From the NCBI GenBank assembly GCA_034440575.1, contig JAOTOL010001524.1:943501-1007500 (forward strand): a stretch of 64,000 bases of DNA, read 5' to 3'. The stretch is from Imbricaverruca yamaguchii. Taxonomy: Eukaryota > Arthropoda > Thecostraca > Neoverrucidae. A model generated the notes under the pieces. It made no database searches, was not told the DNA's origin, and saw nothing but the letters and a program-made list of their open reading frames with translations. Numbering within the stretch: position 1 is the stretch's first letter; each line of letters begins with the position of its first letter. Both the position numbers and the translations under genes were made by a program. Below are positions 1 through 9,978 of this stretch, piece after piece.

Positions 1-1030
1 CAGGCAGATCGTCCAGTCGTCTCGTCCCCCGCTGAATCTGACGGGCGGACTTGGTCAGCTGGCCTGCTGACGCTCATTCCGGTACCTAGCCAGTTTCGCT
101 GCATTCTGCACACATGGAATTCATGACAAAGCAATCGCGCAATCTTTAGGTGTGGGGTAAAGGCAAGCGCCTTTTACCAATGCAACGTCTTCCAGAAATG
201 GCGCTGACGGAGCGTGTGAAGACAAGTCACGCTATTTGTATTCCACCTCGATCACTTCTGCCTACCCGGCAACCCAGCGATATTCCGATGTGCATAGAAG
301 CAGGATGGTAAAATTAATGCAAGTGACCATGACAACATACAGCATGAGAGTAGCCCATGTAGAGTAGAACACATGCGGAGCAACTGCAAAAAGCAAGAGG
401 CATGGACGACTCTCTTCTTCCAACATAATTATGAAACGGTGCCGTGCTTACAGAAAATGTCTGCAGGAATTTGCACGAATGTTTTATAGTTCGGCAGCAC
501 TAAAAAAAATATTGTCGAGCACGTATCAGACAGCCGAAATTGGTAGCGCACTGTTTGCACTGCGGGGATGCGGTAGTTCAGTCGGCAGGGGTCTACCTTT
601 GGCCGTGGATATGAATCCCACAGCCGGGGAGATTGCTGCGTCCACTCGCGAACAACTGGCATGAGAGGTTTGCAACGCTATGCTTGTTCCAGCACACCAC
701 ATACACACAATGACTTACTGTCGGCGGCTATCAAGGATTTGAACGACGTGATGCTTCGCCAGACCAAGTAGGAAGCGCACAATTCAAGAATATTCGTATC
801 GGAAAAAATGCTGTTCTGCTAGACGCCTTTCTGCCCTTCCGCCGAATGCACGTTCCCAATTATCTATTTTTAGTTGGTTATTTGGGTTTAGGGGCGCATA
901 GACTCTGTTTGTTATATAGTTCCCTACGATCTAGTGAAGGATGGCGTCATTATGATAATTATATGCGAGGGGACAATATGTCGCCAGCAGCACCATGTCA
1001 TGTCACCAGCATGACATGTTATGTCCTCAC
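1..1030. other. No recognisable gene; left flank
   Basis: No open frame here has protein-like composition or convincing exon borders. The large minus-strand gene must continue beyond its exon at 1031-1264, because that exon ends in a donor and not a stop codon, but I could not place the next exon in the first kilobase. A purine-poor minus-strand stretch around 1-85 could hide a short exon, but its acceptor would lack a pyrimidine tract. Bases 878-940 match a dispersed repeat listed separately. Confidence 0.5.
878..940 (+). repeat. Dispersed repeat fragment, copy 1
   Basis: About 60 bases align with 30657-30722. The shared core is TTATTTGGGYTTARGGGCGCA, followed by similar sequence ending near AGTRAAGG. 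At the second copy the match is preceded by a run of GATT units, as in the simple tail of some short retroposons. This is a diverged pair of an interspersed element; I cannot assign the family. Confidence 0.5.
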
Positions 1031-1264
1031 CATCATCTCGCTCTCCGGCTTCGGCTTGAAGTCGGTGCTGCCGGGCGGGTAGTAGATGGGCGGGCCGGAC
1101 ATTGGCTTGGTGGCCGTATGGGGCACCACGGCGCCAGACTTGGCGTCCAGCGTCACCTTGGTCTGGCCCTCCAGCAGCGGCTCCGACTCGTGCACCGTGA
1201 AGTGGGTGGTGCTGGAGCGGCCGTTCAGCTCGCGACGCCTCGGACCGTGCGGGTACGTCCCGTC
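1031..1264 (-). CDS. Large LD-motif gene, exon 10 (most downstream in window)
   Basis: This exon is 234 nt (78 codons), read from 1264 to 1031. It starts after a pyrimidine-rich acceptor ending GTGTCCAG and ends at a donor reading ATG then GTGAGG. It enters and leaves in phase 0, matching the phase-0 exit of exon 2996-4343. The peptide begins DGTYPHGPRRR and contains STTHFTVHESEPLLEGQTKV and SGPPIYYPPGSTDFKPKPE. Composition is polar and ordered-looking rather than repeat-like, which separates it from the array that abuts its acceptor. There is no stop, so the protein continues off the left edge. I recognise no domain; a C-terminal LIM or similar domain outside the window is a guess. Confidence 0.75.
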
Positions 1265-2040
1265 CTGGACACAGAGCAGGGCGGTGTCACACAGTGTGCA
1301 CACATTCCGTCCTGGAGGCAAATGGTCATCACATAGTGTGCACACATTCCGTTCTGGAGGCAGAGCGTCATCACCAAGTGTGCACACATTCCGTCCTGGA
1401 GGCAGAGCGGCGTCACACAGTGTGCACACATTCCGTCCTGGAGGCAGATGGTCATCACACAGTGTGCACACATTCCATCCTGGAGGCAGATGGTCATCAC
1501 ACAGTGTGCACACATTCCGTCCTGGAGGCAGAGGGTCGTCACACAGTGTGCATACATTCCGTCCTGGAGGCAGAGGGTCGTCACACAGTGTGCACACATT
1601 CCGTCCTGGAGGCAGAGGGTCATCACACAGTGTGCACACATTCCGTCCTGGAGGCAGAGGGTCGTCACACAGTGTGCACACATTCCGTCCTGGAGGCAGA
1701 GGGTCGTCACACAGTGTGCACACATTCCGTCCTGGAGGCAGAGGGTCGTCACACAGTGTGCACACATTCCGTCCTGGAGGCAGAGCGGCGTCACACAGTG
1801 TGCACACATTCCGTCCTGGAGGCAGAGGGTCATCATACAGTGTGCACACATTCCGTCCTAGAGGCAGAGGATCATCACCAAGTGTGCACACATTCCGTCC
1901 TGGAGGCAGAGGGGTCATCATCAGTGTGATGGTCCGCCCTGGAGGCGAAGACCTTTTACACAGTGTGCACACATTCCGTCCTGGAGGCAGAGCGGCGTCA
2001 CACAGTGTGCACACATTCCGTCCTGGACACTGTCTGGACA
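1265..2040. repeat. 42-bp minisatellite built from a 3' splice site
   Basis: About 17 copies of a 42-bp unit. On the minus strand each copy carries CTCTGCCTCCAG followed by GACGG. The authentic acceptor of the neighbouring exon is CTCTGTGTCCAG then GACGG, so each unit duplicates the end of the intron plus the first exon bases. The last interval, next to the exon, is 47 bp, so the copies are not all in frame with the exon. Because 42 is divisible by three, long open frames cross the array on both strands; they are by-products of the repeat. Array sequence runs directly into the exon. Confidence 0.9.
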
Positions 2041-2800
2041 CGGAATGAGAACACAGCACAGCGCTGGCAGGTCCCACCCTGGACACACGATAACACAATA
2101 GCACACGGAATGGGTGGCTTCGTCTCGCAGTGGCTTGCGGTCGAGACGCCGACTGTGGTCCACTGCACCGCCGGAGCGTCATCAGGTCACAACGGCTGGA
2201 AGGTGTCCGCCGCTGACGGCTGACGCAGTAATACGAGCTGACTAAGTGTTGAGTGTTACGGCACAGGAATGTCATACTTACTCAAAGCACATGGCTTTGC
2301 CAGGAAAATTTGTAATAATATGCTCTGTTCTCAGTTGGCCAATCATCTCGTTTTTCTTCTCCACGTCGCACAAATACACACAAGAGCAGAACTAAACCAA
2401 TGATGTCATACAATCCATGGACCCGCTCAAAATTGGTTCACTGAGGGGATTCTGGAGGGATCCCTGGAGGCAATGCTCCAGAGATACGTTCGAAAATGAG
2501 GCATTCTGTTAGCTTCACCGATGCAAATGCTCGACCAGTGAATATACAAACGTTGTCCGATCACTGAGTGGGAGGGGGAAATTGATCCTCCAGTTAGCAT
2601 GGTAATCGAGTTTCTGATGCAATCATTGGAAAACAATGAGCCAGCCAGTGGTAGACTCGTTGAAGACCAAGTCAGGTGGAGTAGAGGTGAATGGTATTAA
2701 GGTTAAGACACCATCACTGGTTGACTATCACCCTTTCTCTGACAATCCTCACGTGATATGGATTGGATATGCTCCAAAATTAGACGTGCCGGACGTGTTC
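2041..2800. other. Intron-like sequence, no gene seen
   Basis: This is the interior of the intron between exons 2996-4343 and 1031-1264. Base composition falls toward AT. No open frame has exon borders that fit the gene's phase. A plus-strand open frame starts near 2636 and runs into the opposite-strand exon; past 2996 it is simply the antisense of the Pro/Thr-rich exon. Confidence 0.5.
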
Positions 2801-2995
2801 TTACCTGAGACGTATCACGGTTCTCAGCTGGGGACATGCCGGAGGAACTCTCACCTGTTCACCATGTGGGAGGATGTTCTCACCTGTAGAGCGTATTGGT
2901 ATGTCCTCACCATGTGTCACGCGCAGCAGATTTTGTCATCTGTGAGGCGCGGTGGTGGCATCCTTACCTGCGCGACATGGCCGCCGTGTGCTCAC
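2801..2995 (-). repeat. Degenerate cluster of 5' splice-site copies
   Basis: On the minus strand this stretch holds CAG-GTRAG donor-like sites at about 2970, 2886, 2857 and 2807, plus a weaker GGTGAGGAC near 2905. All lie just inside the intron after the authentic donor of exon 2996-4343, which is CAG then GTGAGC. The sites are embedded in loosely repeated sequence with spacing of roughly 28 to 84 bases. Using the site at 2970 instead of 2996 would add 26 nt and change the reading phase, so I took 2996 as the main donor. Confidence 0.6.
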
Positions 2996-4343
2996 CTGGG
3001 GCGTGTCGGGGATCTGCGCCATCAGCTCGTCGACGCGGCGCGGCGTGTCGATGTCGTCGACGGGCCGCCGCGGCGTGCCCGGGAACGGCGCGCGCGGCCC
3101 GTCGTCGCGCTGCGGCCGCCGGCCGGACGGCGACGGACTGCGCGCCGGGAACGGCGTGCCGTGCGTGTGCGACCGCTCGATGGTGGTGGTGGTGGTGCGC
3201 GTGTGGTGCGACGGCGGTGGCGGCTCCTCCACCGGGAAGCGCGGGCACTGCTGGTCGTACGGCGGCGAGCCGGGCCGCACCGGGATCTCGGTACCGTCCG
3301 GCCCGATCATGTAGTGCTTGGTGACCGTGTTGGTCGTGTAGGTGGTGCGCGGCCCGCCAGGCGGCTGCGCCGGCTGCGCCGGCTGCTGCGGCGTCGGGCC
3401 TCGCGAGTGCTTCTCGAACACGTACGAGTTGCTGATGGTGGTGTCGGGCCCCGGCGGCGGCGACTTCTGCTGCTGCTGCGGCGGCGACGTCTGGTCGTAC
3501 CGGTAGGTGGTGGTGGTGGTGTTGGTGTTGGTGTTGACCTGCGGCGGCGGCGGCGGCGGCGTCTGGTCGCGGTACCGGTACGTGGAGGTGGTGGTGCTGG
3601 TGTTGGTGTTGACTTGCGGCGGCGGAGGCGTCTGGTCGCGGTACCGGTACGTCGAGGTGGTGGTGCTGGTGTTGGTGTTGTTGACCTGGCGCGGCAGCGT
3701 GCCGCGCGGCCCGTCGACCTCCGACGGCGGCGCCGAGCCGGTCTGCGACAGAGTGCCCGGAGGCAGGCCCACCGGCTGGCCGTCCGGCCCCAGCGTGCCG
3801 TAGTTGTAGATGTGGTAGTTGATGGTGGTGTTGCCCGGCTGGCCGGGCACCACCGGCGGCGGCGGCACCGTCTGGTCGGCGCTGTACACGTAGTTGATCA
3901 TCGTCTTGTCGGTGACATCCGGCGGCGGCGGCGGCGGCGGCGGCGCCCGATCCAGCGTGTTGGTGGTGCTACTGTACTCGCGCCGGTCCGTGTACGAGCG
4001 TGCACTCTCGGGTGGCGGCAGCGTGCGCGCCGGCGCCGGCGCCGGCGCCGGCTGGGGGCTGACGTCGCGACGGTTAGAGGTGCGGTACTCGTACTTGGTG
4101 ACGCGCGTGGTGCCCGCCTGCGGCGGCTCGAACAGCTCGGGCACCAGGTTGCGGTCCAGACCGTCGAGCGGGTTCGGCGACGGCGAGTGGCGCGGCCCGG
4201 TGATGCCCAGCGTGGTCAGCTGATCGCCGGGAGTCAGGTGAGCCGGCTCCGAGGAGCCGCTGGTCGTGTAATTGGTCGTCTTGGTCGTCTTCTGGACGTT
4301 GGTGTGCCGGTACGGCGTGCTTGTGCCGGCCGGTCTGTCGAAG
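2996..4343 (-). CDS. Large LD-motif gene, exon 9 (Pro/Thr/Tyr-rich)
   Basis: This is the longest exon, 1,348 nt or about 449 codons, read 4343 to 2996. The acceptor is TTCCGTTCTGTCGTGCAG. It enters after two bases of a split codon, exactly as the 25-nt microexon leaves it, and exits in phase 0 at CAG then GTGAGC. The product starts FDRPAGTSTPYRHTNVQK and is rich in Pro, Thr and Tyr. A coding tandem repeat, STTTSTYRYRDQTPPPP, occurs three times with variation (about 3480-3690). Further motifs are TNTVTKHYMIGPDGTEIP and, at the end, RRVDELMAQIPDTPQ. VDELMAQI resembles the fourth LD motif of paxillin-type proteins (LDELMASL); that comparison is from memory and is inference. Probably an intrinsically disordered scaffold segment. 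Confidence 0.8.
3480..3690 (-). repeat. Coding minisatellite within exon 9
   Basis: Three successive units of about 66-72 bases encode variants of STTTSTYRYRDQTPPPP. The proline run differs in length between units (four, six, then a diverged SPPQQQQ version). All length changes are multiples of three, so the frame is kept, unlike the intronic arrays. This argues for selection on the reading frame and supports the exon call. Confidence 0.7.
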
Positions 4344-4769
4344 CTGCACGACAGAACGGAAATGACGTCACCGGCTGCTGGCCGGCGCATCACATGCTGT
4401 GGCACCACCTCATCTAGATGCTGATCAGCTATACCCCATGCAAGAACCTACTCGACCCGTAAGCATTCTCCTTTGAAGACTTGCGCAGCGGGACTTGCGA
4501 ATGAGCATTATTTACCATGCAATTATACCGAGAGGCGTGTTTGCACCGCTACATTTGCACTGAACCGTGAACACGCTCCCACAGCATCCGCCTCTTTGCA
4601 CACGGTGCACTAAAAGCGTGGTGAGCTCGTTACTGCTCGGGCCCGCCCTGCAGTGGGGAACAAAGGAGCGGCCGTTGGCGGGCCGTCGGGCCGGAACCGG
4701 CCGTGCCAAGCGAGCTGCTGGCACGCCAGCAGGCGGCGACTGAAGTCTGCCGTATAGCGGTCCGAGCCA
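4344..4769. other. Intron between microexon and exon 9, array-free part
   Basis: No gene seen. On the minus strand the last part carries the pyrimidine tract and acceptor for exon 9. A TGACGTCA palindrome lies at 4363-4370, inside this intron. Confidence 0.6.
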
Positions 4770-5255
4770 GCAGCGGCCGACCAGCAGCGGCCGACCAGCA
4801 GAGGCCGACCAGCAGCGTTCCGAGCCAGTAGCGGCCGACCAGCAGAGGCCGACCAGCAGAGGCCGACCAGCAGCGGTCCGAGCCAGCAGCGGCCGACCAG
4901 CAGCGGTCCGAGCCAGCAGCGGCCGACCAGCAGCGGCCGACCAGCAGCGGTCCGAGCCAGCAGCGGCCGACCAGCAGCGGCCGACCAGCAGAGGCCGACC
5001 AGCAGCGGTCCGAGCCAGCAGCGGCCGACCAGCAGAGGCCGACCAGCAGCGGCCGACCAGCAGCGGCCGACCAGCAGCGGCCGACCAGCAGCGGTCCGAG
5101 CCAGCAGCGGCCGAGCCAGCAGCGGCCGAGCCGACCAGCAGAGGCCGACCAGCAGAGGCCGACCAGCAGTGGCCGACCAGCAGCGGTCCGAGCCAGCAGC
5201 GGCCGACCAGCAGAGACCGACCAGCAGCGGCCGACCAGCAGCGACCGACCAGCAG
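4770..5255. repeat. 14-16-bp GC-rich minisatellite
   Basis: Tandem units of the type CCAGCAGCGGCCGA (14 bp), interspersed with a 16-bp variant carrying GGTCCGAG. The array lies wholly within the intron between 5640 and 4343. Long minus-strand open frames across it, with repeated AAGRPLLVG-like peptides, are products of the repeat and not a gene. Confidence 0.9.
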
Positions 5256-5283
5256 AAGCGTGGTGTACGGCGACCGCACACCA

Positions 5284-5550
5284 CACCGTGGCCGCGGGCA
5301 GCTGGGTGGGGCCAGGTCTGGAGCGGTCCCATCGTGGACGCGGGCAGCTGGGTGGGGCCAGGATTGGAGTGGTCCCACCGTGGCCGGGGCAGCTGGGTGG
5401 GGCCAGGATTGGAGTGGTCCCACCGTGGCCGCGGGCAGCTGGGTGGGGCCAGGATTCGAGTGGTCCCACCGTGACCGCGGGCAGCTGGGTGGGGCCAGGA
5501 TTCGAGTGGTCCCACCGTGGCTGTGGGCAGCTGGGTGGGGCTAGGTAGCG
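5284..5550. repeat. 46-bp minisatellite
   Basis: Five to six copies of a unit of about 46 bp containing CAGCTGGGTGGGGCCAGGAT and a GTGGTCCCACCGTGG core. The array lies downstream of the microexon donor on the minus strand. On that strand the unit contains CCCACCCAGCTG, an acceptor-like string, but I could not tie it to a specific exon border. Confidence 0.85.
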
Positions 5551-5639
5551 ACACCGATTCTAAAGTCCCGCGCTCGGCTGGTTCCCCGGATGGTTCCCGG
5601 CTGGTTTCCCGTTGCGCTTCGTCAGCAGCCGGTACTCAC

Positions 5640-5664
5640 GTGCTGGTGGTCGGGTCCACTCCAT
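5640..5664 (-). CDS. Large LD-motif gene, exon 8 (25-nt microexon)
   Basis: A 25-nt exon read 5664 to 5640. The acceptor is strong (CCGTCCTCTGTTGCAG) and the donor is consensus (CAC then GTGAGT). It takes two bases to finish a codon begun by exon 9874-9978, encodes GVDPTTS, and leaves two bases that exon 2996-4343 completes with one. The outer exons (9874-9978 leaves one base, 2996-4343 needs two supplied) are incompatible unless an exon of length 1 modulo 3 lies between them, and this exon supplies exactly that. Such a short exon would be missed by ORF-based methods. It carries no motif. Confidence 0.65.
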
Positions 5665-5929
5665 CTGCAACAGAGGACGGTGACGGTTGGTGGTGGTGTG
5701 GCCTGTAGCATGTCCAGTACACCAGAGGATAGTGACCGTCAGTAATAGAAGCCAGTAACAAGTCCAGTACGCCAGAGGACGACAATAATAACTCACTTCG
5801 TAACACGTCCATTACGCTAACAGGCCTGAGCAAGTGTCGGTTGCTCCGACCAGCGCCTGCGCCAACGCGGCAGCCGTCTGCCGCGGGCGTCGCATCAAGC
5901 CGTGCACAATACGTGACCGGCCACCATTG

Positions 5930-6600
5930 CCGGCCGGCCCAGCCCGGGCCAGGGGTCCCCGCGGCTGAGAGGTCCGCGCCGCAGCCGCCCGGGGCGCCGG
6001 CTGGCCGGCCCAGCCCGGGCCAGGGGTCCCCGCGGCCGAGGGTCCGCGCCGCAGCCGCCCGGGGCGCCGGCCGGCCCAGGCCGGGTCAGGGGTCCCCGCG
6101 GCTGAGAGGTCCGCGCCGCAGCCGCCCGGGGCGCCGGCCGGCCGGCCCAGGCCGGGTCAGGGGTCCCCGCGGCCGAGGGTTCCGCGCCGGAGCCGCCCGG
6201 GGCGCCGGCCGACCGGCCCAGCACGGACCGCGCCGCAGCCGCCCGGGGCGCCGGCCGGCCGGCCCAGGCCGGGTCAGGGGTCCCCCGCGGCTGAGAGGTC
6301 CGCGCCGCAGCCGCCCGGGGGCGCCGGCCGGCCCAGGCCGGGTCAGGGGTCCCCGCGGCAGAGGGCCGCGCCGAGCCGCCCGGGGCGCGGCCGGCCGGCC
6401 CAGCCCGGGCCGTCCCGCGGCTAGAGGTTCCGCGCCGGAGCCGCCCGGGGCGCCGGCCGACCGGCCCAGCACGGACCGCGCCGCAGCCGCCCGGGGCGCC
6501 GGCCGGCCGGCCCAGGCCGGGTCAGGGGTCCCCGCGGCTGAGAGGTCCGCGCCGGAGCCGCCCGAGGCGTCGGCCAGCCGGCCCAGCACGGACACCAATG
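5930..6600. repeat. 65-67-bp GC-rich minisatellite
   Basis: About ten copies of a very GC-rich unit combining GGCCCAGGCCGGGTCAGGGG and a CCGCGGCTGAGAGGTCCGCG core with a CCGCCCGGGGCGCCGGCC core. Copies differ by small indels, so open frames on either strand shift between Arg/Pro/Gly-rich peptides. No exon is evident inside it. Confidence 0.85.
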
Positions 6601-8200
6601 GCTCAGACGCCGGCGGCGGCCGCCAGCCTTGGACCGGTGCGACCATCAGCGGTCCAACACGGCGCCGTGCCACGCCGCTGCACAACGCATCAAGCCAATC
6701 ATCGGCGGCAATTCGACGGTGCTGCCGGCGGCCGCCGTCGGGTCCAGTGAGGACGCCCATGGCGCTGCTTCGCGCCACCGACAGTTCAAACAGGACCGAG
6801 AGCCACACCCGTGGTGGACTGAACAGATGCGTGTCTCAGGAGCTATAATGTGATGGTAGGGATGCAATGTGCTTACGCTTGCAAATGTATGCCGGTTGGT
6901 GCGCTATTCCTTCAGGTGTTGTTCAGTCTAGCCTCTGAATCAACTGTGATTTAATATGTGGTGCTCAGGACTTGATTGTAAAGCATCCTTGAACAACTCT
7001 AAAATTCGCTATGTCATATCACGTCACGCCGATATAACGTCGTGATGAAATGACGGGAAATCGAGCATAAATAGGCTGTGTTGCTGTTAAGTTGGTGTAT
7101 CGATTTTCGGAAGTTTTAGCCTCAGCATAGTATTTGTGGTATGCTAATTCATGACATTGTCGATTCATGTGGCAAGTAACAGTAGTGCATACCTGTGATA
7201 TATAGCAGAGATGCGTGCATGTGATGCCGGTAATGGCATAACAGTTAACTACAGCATCGGGTACGTCACAACACCGATGCGAGCTCTTCTTATCACGAGG
7301 TAAAAATGAGCTTAGGCAATCATTTTTCCAAGCTTACTCGTGAGTTACGATTTGCTGGATAAATCAAACTTATTGCTCACGATAAACACGGTTGTACCGC
7401 GCCATAAGGGGAGAATTGTTGGAACTCCCATGCTACATAATTCAGTCTTATGCAAATCGAAGTGATGACCAAGGCCAGATCTCCTCAAATCATGTACTTA
7501 TCGACTCAGCAAAGCGTGTGGGGATCAGCATACGCCGTAGGAATGCAAATCGGAATACAAATGGGAATGCATGGGCTTGGTGCAAAAAGCACATGCATGT
7601 TCGCACCTAATATGAGGAATGTCAGGAAAAGTACTTACAGGAGAGTGTATTACTCTCACATCGTCTGCTAGGGATAATAATAACTGGCTTGGTGTTTGGC
7701 GTTAGGTCTGTTAAGCCAGCTCCGGCCATTTAGAGCATATTATCGCTGATTGAATCAGCGATAATATCAATTAAACAAAAATATACCTGGTACCAAACTA
7801 ACCTACAAAAATCCCAACCAGAAGCATCACAAAAGCGTGCCTGTGCTTCATTACGGATCAATGCATTTTCGTCTGAAGCTGAAGTTTCCAAATAGCCGAC
7901 TGTTCGACGTCGTCAGCCAACGGCTCACCTCCAAAGCCCTAGAGGCGCAGCACACACACGCGACGTCTGCTCAAACGAAGATCACGAGCGTATTGCTCAT
8001 CATACAGCGATGAGGCACGCACGAGCCTAATTCACACGCCTCCATCTCTGTCCATGAACGGCTCCACTGGGTCGCCAGGCCACGCCCATCGGACACGAGG
8101 CCACGCCCACTGCAACGGCGGCCGGCGCACCACCGTCTGCTGCTGCGTGTGTGCCCCAGAAGCGGCGCGTGAGTCGCCCACGCGCGGCTGCCGAGAGTGA
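6601..8200. other. Intron-like, AT-richer sequence
   Basis: No gene is supported. The stretch has low GC, short open frames with many rare-looking codons, and no splice borders in phase with the gene. It contains the 31-bp inverted repeat at 7737-7767. The transition to the GC-rich 45-bp array begins near 8200. Confidence 0.5.
7737..7767. repeat. Perfect 15-bp inverted repeat, 1-nt centre
   Basis: Arm ATATTATCGCTGATT at 7737-7751 is followed by one G and its exact reverse complement at 7753-7767. There is no T-run after it, and it lies in AT-rich intron-like sequence. It could extrude as a cruciform or be the remains of a small inverted-repeat element. No flanking target duplication was obvious. 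Confidence 0.75.
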
Positions 8201-8202
8201 CA

Positions 8203-9835
8203 GCCTCATCAGCGGGCGGTGCGGCGCGGCGGAGGTGCTCAGCGGCACACCCGCCAGCGGGCGGTGCGGCGCGGCGGAGGTGCTCAGCGGCACACCCGCC
8301 AGCGGGCGGTGCGGCGCGGCGGAGGTGCTCAGCGGCACACCCGCCAGCCGGCGGTGCGGCGCGGCGGAGGTGCTCAGCGGCACACCCGCCAGCGGGCGGT
8401 GCGGCGCGGCGGAGGTGCTCAGCGGCACACCCGCCAGCCGGCGGTACGGCGCGGCGGAGGTGCTCAGCGGCACACCCGCCAGCGGGCGGTACGGCGCGGC
8501 GGAGGTGCTCAGCGGCACACCCGCCAGCGGGCGGTACGGCGCGGCGGAGGTGCTCAGCGGCACACCCGCCGGCGGGCGGTACGGCGCGGCGGAGGTGCTC
8601 AGCGGCACACCCGCCGGCGGGCGGTGCGGCGCGGCGGAGGTGCTCAGCGGCACACCCGCCGGCGGGCGGTGCGCGCGGCGGAGGTGCTCAGCGGCACACC
8701 CGCCGGCGGGCGGTACGGCGCGGCGGAGGTGCTCAGCGGCACACCCGTCAGCGGGCGGTGCGGCGCGGCGGAGGTGCTCAGCGGCACACCCGCCAGCGGG
8801 CGGTACGGCGCGGCGGAGGTGCTCAGCGGCACACCCGCCAGCGGGCGGTGCTGCGCGGCGGAGGTGCTCAGCGGCACACCCGCCAGCCGGCGGTGCGGCG
8901 CGGCGGAGGTGCTCAGCGGCACACCCGCCAGCCGGCGGTGCGGCGCGGCGGAGGTGCTCAGCGGCACACCCGCCGGCGGGCGGTGCGGCGCGGCGGAGGT
9001 GCTCAGCGGCACACCCGCCAGCCGGCGGTGCGGCGCGGCGGTGCGGCCGGCGGCGGGTCGCGCGGCGGAGGGCAGCGGGGGAGGTGCTCAGCGGCACACC
9101 CGCCAGCGGGCGGTACGGCGCGGCGGAGGTGCTCAGCGGCACACCCGCCGGCGGGCGGTGCTGCGCGGCGGAGGTGCTCAGCGGCACACCCGCCAGCCGG
9201 CGGTGCGGCGCGGCGGAGGTGCTCAGCGGCACACCCGCCAGCGGGCGGTGCGGCGCGGCGGAGGTGCTCAGCGGCACACCCGCCAGCGGGCGGTGCGGCG
9301 CGGCGGAGGTGCTCAGCGGCACACCCGCCAGCCGGCGGTACGGCGCGGCGGAGGTGCTCAGCGGCACACCCGCCAGCGGGCGGTACGGCGCGGCGGAGGT
9401 GCTCAGCGGCACACCCGCCAGCGGGCGGTACGGCGCGGCGGAGGTGCTCAGCGGCACACCCGCCAGCCGGCGGTGCGGCGCGGCGGAGGTGCTCAGCGGC
9501 ACACCCGTCAGCGGGCGGTGCGGCGCGGCGGAGGTGCTCAGAGGCACACCCGCCAGCGGGCGGTACGGCGCGGCGGAGGTGCTCAGCGGCACACCCGTCA
9601 GCGGGCGGTGCGGCGCGGCGGAGGTGCTCAGCGGCACACCCGCCGGCGGGCGGTGCGGCGCGGCGGAGGTGCTCAGCGGCACACCCGCCGGCGGGCGGTA
9701 CGGCGCGGCGGAGGTGCTCAGAGGCACACCCGCCAGCGGGCGGTACGGCGCGGCGGAGGTGCTCAGCGGCACACCCGTCAGCGGGCGGTGCGGCGCGGCG
9801 GAGGTGCTCAGCGGCACACCCGCCGGCGCTGCGGC
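8203..9835. repeat. 45-bp GC-rich minisatellite next to exon 9874-9978
   Basis: About 36 copies of a 45-bp unit containing GGCGGAGGTGCTCAGCGGCA and CACCCGCCAGCGGGCGGT. One irregular interval near 9040-9090 breaks the array. Because 45 is divisible by three, every frame on both strands is open for long distances (15-residue peptide repeats); these are artefacts. The array ends about 35 bases from the donor of exon 9874-9978, and the intron start there (CGACGCTGCGCCGCCCGCTG) resembles the unit. Confidence 0.9.
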
Positions 9836-9873
9836 CGATCCGGCAGCGGGCGGCGCAGCGTCGCAATACTCAC

Positions 9874-9978
9874 TGGTGCCGGGCTTCTTGCGGGCGTGGT
9901 CGAGGTCGTCGAGCAGACTGTCGAGTTCGAGGATGTTTTGTTTGAAGCGGGAGCCATCAGCCGGCGGCGGGCCCGGGG
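9874..9978 (-). CDS. Large LD-motif gene, exon 7 (LD motif)
   Basis: A 105-nt exon read 9978 to 9874, with acceptor TCTGTCCACCCAG and donor ACCA then GTGAGT. It enters with two bases, completing a codon begun by exon 14107-14176, and leaves one base for the microexon at 5664. The peptide runs PGPPPADGSRFKQNILEL, then DSLLDDLDHARKKPGT. The core LDSLLDDLDHAR matches the LD-motif pattern LDxLLxxL known from paxillin-family and related adaptors, a short amphipathic helix that binds focal-adhesion partners. Assignment of function is inference; the motif is seen directly. The frame is protein-like, unlike the flanking 45-bp array. Confidence 0.75.

Noticed and set aside
1..85. Possible further exon of the large gene on the minus strand
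   Set aside because: The helix-like peptide is suggestive, but the acceptor has no pyrimidine tract and the sequence is cut by the window edge.
2636..4417. A 593-codon plus-strand frame
   Set aside because: From 2996 it is the antisense of the phase-supported minus-strand exon, and it consists of Arg/Val-rich low-complexity sequence.
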